Shown one piece after another: positions 60,899-64,000 of a stretch of 64,000 bases of DNA. The position numbers and the translations under genes were made by a program. The stretch is taken from contig CAVSMD010000003.1 in NCBI GenBank assembly GCA_963728995.1, positions 310,001 through 374,000 of the forward strand, read 5' to 3'. The notes below the pieces were generated by a model. It worked only from the letters and a program-made list of their open reading frames with translations. It did no database searches and had not been told where the DNA came from. Positions within the stretch are counted from its first letter, which is position 1. Each line of letters starts with the position of its first letter. This stretch comes from FEN-1219 sp963728995 (lineage in GTDB: Bacteria; Pseudomonadota; Gammaproteobacteria; Steroidobacterales; Rariloculaceae).

Positions 60899-60972
60899 CG
60901 CCCCATCCATGGGGCGACACCCGCCTAGCTGCCGTGACGTCTTGTCACGTAACCAACTGTTTCTTCACAGTT
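60899..60972 (-). promoter_or_regulatory. Cluster of inverted repeats in the fleQ leader
   Basis: Three perfect inverted repeats lie in the 281-bp region upstream of fleQ: CGCCCC-ATCCAT-GGGGCG (60899-60916), CGTGAC-GTCTT-GTCACG (60933-60949) and AACTGT-TTCTTC-ACAGTT (60955-60972). They could be operators or RNA hairpins controlling fleQ. The second resembles a CRP/Vfr site, but its spacer is 7 rather than 6 bp. I saw no riboswitch motif and no clear promoter in the rest of this gap (60973-61138). Confidence 0.5.
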
Positions 60973-61138
60973 ATCCGGTATTCGGCCAGCGCCGGGTCCC
61001 GGCTAGAGACGCCGGCAAAAGGCCGACGACCCATGGCCCGTTATGTTATGCAGCCCGGGAGGGTAAATATGTGCAGTGGCTCCCAATTCTGTTAGTTGTA
61101 TCTACTCGCGAGCTGTTTTGTTTGCAGAGGCTAGAAAC

Positions 61139-61441
61139 TCACGTTTCGGGGACTTGCTCGGCGTAGCGCGCCGCGCCCGCATGCCCCGTGGCCACCATGG
61201 TGGCTTCGCGCAGAACGCGCCGGCGTTGATGCTCCACGAGCCCCACCAGCTTGTAGGTGCGTTGTTGCACGGCCGCGAGCGCACCGGTCAAGGAGCCGGC
61301 GCCGTCGCCCGCGAGAACCAGCTTCTCTAGCTGCGCACGTCGCTCGATCTCGAGCTCGGTGGCCTCCGCCCAATCGCCGGCGTCGATCGCGGCTTGCACA
61401 CGATCGGTGAGGTCCAGGACGGCTTCTAGCAGGCTTCTCAT
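61139..61441 (-). CDS. fliT: FliT-like flagellar chaperone
   Basis: A 100-residue helical protein, MRSLLEAVLDLTDRVQAAID, encoded directly after fliS (3 bp gap). FliT family members bind FliD and other export proteins. Sequence identity in this family is weak, so the call rests mainly on size, helical content and the fliD-fliS-fliT order. Confidence 0.75.
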   Translation of the reverse strand: MRSLLEAVLDLTDRVQAAIDAGDWAEATELEIERRAQLEKLVLAGDGAGSLTGALAAVQQRTYKLVGLVEHQRRRVLREATMVATGHAGAARYAEQVPET

Positions 61442-61444
61442 GGT

Positions 61445-61834
61445 CTAGGTCTTGGCGGGCGGCGCGATGCCGTCCCAGCCGAGCTTGATCTCGCGCAGCA
61501 GCGAGCTGACTTCTTTTAGCAGCTCGCCGCGGTTCTCGAGCTGCGCACGCAGCAACGTCCGTGACACATAGTCGTACAGACGTTCCAGATTCGCGGCGAT
61601 CTCGCCGCCGCCGACCGTGTCGAGACCGAGCGTGAGCGCCTCGATGATGCCGAGCGCCTTGCCGATCTTCTCGCCTTTCGCCGCCACTTCGCCGCGCTCC
61701 AAGTGGCCGCTGGCCTCCGCGACTCGCGCGAGAACGGCGTCGAGCATGACCTGCACGACTTGGTACGGGCTGGCTTCGGCTAGGTTGCCAAAAGCGCCCA
61801 TGGTTCGGTACTGCTGCAATCCTGAATAGTTCAT
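61445..61834 (-). CDS. fliS: Flagellin export chaperone FliS
   Basis: FliS keeps flagellin monomers unfolded and export-ready. The 129-residue protein starts MNYSGLQQYRTMGAFGNLAE and has the typical helical pattern with SPYQVVQVMLDAVLARVAEA and LYDYVSRTLLRAQLENR. It lies 32 bp after fliD. Confidence 0.94.
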   Translation of the reverse strand: MNYSGLQQYRTMGAFGNLAEASPYQVVQVMLDAVLARVAEASGHLERGEVAAKGEKIGKALGIIEALTLGLDTVGGGEIAANLERLYDYVSRTLLRAQLENRGELLKEVSSLLREIKLGWDGIAPPAKT

Positions 61835-61866
61835 GGACGTGATCCTTCGTTGAATTGGAGCAGCCT

Positions 61867-63240
61867 CTAGTTGCTCGTGAAGCCTGGTAGGTTGCCGAGT
61901 TGTTGAGTCAGGTAATTGCTCGTGCCTTGCAGCTTTGCGAGCAGACTGTCGAGAGCGTTGAATTGCTTCGTGTAGCGTGCCTGCAACGCCGTCAAGCGGT
62001 CGGTCAGCACCGTGCGCTGGTTGCCGATGTCCTTGATCGATGCGTTCAGGATCTCGGTCCGTTTGTCGAACAGGCCGCTTGAGCCGAGATACTGATCGAG
62101 CAGATCACCGAGCTTCACCGCGACGCCGACCTTGTCGCTAGAGAACAGTTGACCGACTGCATCGAAGTTGGCGTTGAACGCCGCGTCGAGCTGGGCACTG
62201 TTCACGGAAAGCTTGCCGTCGAGCTGGGCGCTGATGCCGATCTCCGCCAGCATGTCGGTCGACTCGTTCACACCGGCGACGGTCGACGAGAGCACGCGGC
62301 GGAGCTGATCCGCGATATTCAGCACGCCGGTGTCGCCGAACAGGGGGCCGCCCTGCTTCGTCGTGGCGTTGTAGCTCGCGACGCTTTTGATGGCGTCGAC
62401 CACGCCGTTGTAGCTGGTGACGAAATCGCCCACGGTTTTGCGAGTGGCCGTGCGATCGTAGTCGACCGTCAACGTCGTGGTCTCGTCGGGCGCGTTCTTG
62501 TCATCCAGATTCAACGTCACGCCGGCGATGGCGCCGCTGATCGTGTTCGAGGCGCTCGTAGCGAGCACGCCGTCCACGAGGACACGCGCGTCGAGCGCCT
62601 GGCTGAGCTCCGTCATGCTGGCCGAGGTGAGCCCTGCAAGGCCGCCGTCACCGCCGCTCTGGGTGATCGTCGTGGCATTCGCCAGGCCCGTATTGCGCGC
62701 CGTGATCGTCAGACGGGCCTCGGTGGCGCCGGTGATCACGGTGGCGAAGACTTCGGCGCCGGCGGCCGACTGGTTGATCGCCTTGGCGATCCCGGCCAGC
62801 GTGTTGTTGGTATCGTCGATTACGACGTCGAATGTCTGGCCGTCCGTTTTGACGATCTGCAGCGTGCCTGTACCGACGAGCGTAGCGCCCGATGCAAACG
62901 GACCCGATTGCAGCTTCTGAGCGCTCGCGAGCTGCTGCACCTCGATCGCGTAGCTGCCAGGGACGGCCGAGCTATCGGTGGTGGCCGTCAGGAACGCGTC
63001 CGACGAAAGCAGTGCCTGGCGTCCTTGAAACTTGTCGATGCTTTTCAGCGTCGCGACGGTGTCCTGGAACTTGGCGAGCGCCGCACGCAGCGTGCCGAGC
63101 GCCGAGAGCCTCGCCTGAACCTTGGCTTCCTGTTGGTCGAGGCGCGCGCTCTTCGGCGCGCCCTCGGCTTGGACGAGCTTGCTGACGAGCCCTGCTACGT
63201 CGAGTCCAGAGCCCACGCCCGATGTGACGATACTACCCAT
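61867..63240 (-). CDS. fliD: Flagellar filament cap protein FliD
   Basis: FliD caps the growing filament and folds flagellin into place. I choose the ATG ending at 63240 (MGSIVTSGVGSGLDVAGLVS), giving 457 residues. The N-terminal domain has the signature ARLSALGTLRAALAKFQDTV, and the C-terminal domain ends with helical ALDSLLAKLQGTSNYLTQQL. A sigma-54 promoter lies 47 bp upstream. Confidence 0.95.
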   Translation of the reverse strand: MGSIVTSGVGSGLDVAGLVSKLVQAEGAPKSARLDQQEAKVQARLSALGTLRAALAKFQDTVATLKSIDKFQGRQALLSSDAFLTATTDSSAVPGSYAIEVQQLASAQKLQSGPFASGATLVGTGTLQIVKTDGQTFDVVIDDTNNTLAGIAKAINQSAAGAEVFATVITGATEARLTITARNTGLANATTITQSGGDGGLAGLTSASMTELSQALDARVLVDGVLATSASNTISGAIAGVTLNLDDKNAPDETTTLTVDYDRTATRKTVGDFVTSYNGVVDAIKSVASYNATTKQGGPLFGDTGVLNIADQLRRVLSSTVAGVNESTDMLAEIGISAQLDGKLSVNSAQLDAAFNANFDAVGQLFSSDKVGVAVKLGDLLDQYLGSSGLFDKRTEILNASIKDIGNQRTVLTDRLTALQARYTKQFNALDSLLAKLQGTSNYLTQQLGNLPGFTSN

Positions 63241-63286
63241 ATGCTGATCCGTGCCGGAGTCCGCTAAAGCCCTAGCGATTAACACC

Positions 63287-63303
63287 TAGCAAGACGCGTG
63301 CCA
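63287..63303 (-). promoter_or_regulatory. Sigma-54 promoter of fliD
   Basis: The minus strand reads TGGCACGCGTCTTGCTA, an exact match to TGGCAC-N5-TTGCW. It lies in the 66-bp gap between flaG and fliD, just after the flaG stop. The predicted start is about 36 nt before the fliD ATG. Confidence 0.85.
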
Positions 63304-63306
63304 CCC

Positions 63307-63672
63307 TCAAGCGTGGGCATCGACGAACGCGCCAGCAGCCTCGAGCGCGCGCGACACCGCCAGGACCTCTTCGGCCGGGATCTGTCGAACGACTTCGTGG
63401 GTCGTGGCGTCGACCACCGTAATCACCGTCCTGCCGCTGCCTTCGTCGATACGAAAGGTCAGGTTCCGCTGCGTCGCCGCCATCGCGTCGTTGAGCTTGC
63501 GCAAAATGCGCTGGAGATCCTGGGCGGCAGCAGCGGCCCGCGCCACCGGCAAGCCTTCGCCGCCAGCCGACGCATCCTTGCCGCCCGGGGGCCCGGAGGG
63601 TGTGGAGTTCCGACCCGACGGCACCGACATCCTTGCGGGAGCCACGGTAACTGCTGTCAAGTTACCCACCAT
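63307..63672 (-). CDS. flaG: FlaG family flagellar protein
   Basis: FlaG affects filament length in polar flagellates, by an unclear mechanism. I choose the ATG ending at 63672 (MVGNLTAVTVAPARMSVPSG), giving 121 residues. A disordered Gly/Ser/Pro-rich N-terminus is followed by the FlaG core ATQRNLTFRIDEGSGRTVIT and HEVVRQIPAEEVLAVSRALE. It lies downstream of fliC, separated by a terminator. Confidence 0.93.
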   Translation of the reverse strand: MVGNLTAVTVAPARMSVPSGRNSTPSGPPGGKDASAGGEGLPVARAAAAAQDLQRILRKLNDAMAATQRNLTFRIDEGSGRTVITVVDATTHEVVRQIPAEEVLAVSRALEAAGAFVDAHA

Positions 63673-63721
63673 CGCTGTCACCTCGAATCGCGAGACCCTG
63701 GAAGGGACGCCGCGTCTTGGC

Positions 63722-63754
63722 AAAACGGGGCGGCACGTCTCCGCGCGCCGCCCC
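63722..63754 (-). terminator. Rho-independent terminator after fliC
   Basis: On the minus strand GGGGCGGC pairs with GCCGCCCC (63727-63754; 8-bp stem, 12-nt loop) and is followed by GTTTTG. It lies about 47 nt after the flagellin stop codon and should end the abundant fliC transcript before flaG. Confidence 0.75.
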
Positions 63755-63800
63755 GCACTCATGAACTACTCCCGGGGTCCGTCCCGCGTTTCGCGCTCCC

Positions 63801-64000
63801 TTACCGAAGGAGAGCCAGCACGCTCTGCGGCGCCGCGTTGGCTTGCGCCAAGATCGCGACACCGGCCTGCTGCAGGATCTGCGCGCGGGTCAGATTCGCC
63901 GTCTCGGCCGCGAAGTCCGCGTCGAGAATCCGGCTGCGCGACGCCTCGAGGTTCTCACTGACCGCAGACAAGCTCGCGATCGTGGACTCGAAGCGGTTCT
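63801..64000 (-). CDS. fliC: Flagellin (partial, only C-terminus in window)
   Basis: Flagellin is the filament subunit. Only the last 66 codons are present, ending in TAA at 63801-63803. The conserved C-terminal D0/D1 region is unmistakable: NRFESTIASLSAVSENLEAS, RILDADFAAETANLTRAQIL and QQAGVAILAQANAAPQSVLA then LLR. The start is off the right edge. Confidence 0.97.
   Translation of the reverse strand, partial: NRFESTIASLSAVSENLEASRSRILDADFAAETANLTRAQILQQAGVAILAQANAAPQSVLALLR

Noticed and set aside
60867..61138. c-di-GMP riboswitch upstream of fleQ
   Set aside because: I could not find the conserved GEMM motifs; the visible structures are simple inverted repeats.

Overview
This 64-kb window comes from a GC-rich gammaproteobacterium with a Pseudomonas/Xanthomonas-type polar flagellar system. 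Evidence for this is the FleQ/FleS/FleR cascade, FlhF/FleN, the fliK-to-fliA gene order, and tRNA-Trp lying between tufB and secE. A deep-branching Xanthomonadales, Nevskiales or Steroidobacterales-like lineage is plausible, but the genus cannot be fixed from sequence reading alone. Nearly every gene lies on the minus strand, so transcription runs right to left. The only plus-strand genes are a LuxR-type regulator and an FHA protein at 48955-51663.

1-30161 is the translation/transcription supercluster. In transcription order it holds tRNA-Tyr, tRNA-Gly, tRNA-Thr, tufB, tRNA-Trp, secE-nusG, rplKA, rplJL, rpoBC, then str (rpsL-rpsG-fusA-tufA-rpsJ), S10 (rplC to rpsQ), spc (rplN to rpmJ) and alpha (rpsM-rpsK-rpsD, cut by the left edge). 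Visible control elements include an L10-type mRNA leader, a rplL-rpoB attenuator-like hairpin, a str promoter, and a strong sigma-70 promoter placed between rpsJ and rplC. fusA is odd in two ways: it carries a one-base frameshift, and its domain IV lacks the usual translocation-loop motifs, including the conserved His.

30204-42744 and 51713-64000 are two halves of one flagellar gene block. The right half carries fliC (partial), flaG, fliD, fliS, fliT, fleQ, fleS, fleR, fliE-F-G-H-I-J. The left half carries fliK-L-M-N-O-P-Q-R, flhB-A-F, fleN, fliA and two small conserved genes. Sigma-54 promoters precede fliD, fleS and fliK, and a perfect FleQ-box-like palindrome lies upstream of fleSR. FleQ here is short and lacks its N-terminal receiver-like domain.

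42750-51663 is a roughly 9-kb module inserted between fliJ and fliK. I consider it the most interesting part. Six minus-strand genes encode two large exported Ser/Asn/Asp/Gly repeat proteins, a small exported protein, a C39-type cysteine protease, a membrane-anchored coiled-coil protein, and an outer-membrane beta-barrel with an N-terminal helical region. The set resembles the Pseudomonas fap functional-amyloid operon (FapD protease, FapF barrel), but the repeats differ. Four of its proteins share a C-terminal QN(L/T)-type motif. A divergent operon encodes a LuxR-family regulator and a coiled-coil FHA protein. The shared control region carries a near-consensus CRP/Clp/Vfr site and a second, weaker one.

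Three genes (fusA, flhA and the DUF2802-like gene) are each broken by what looks like a single extra base. Assembly indels are the simplest explanation and should be excluded before calling any of them a pseudogene.
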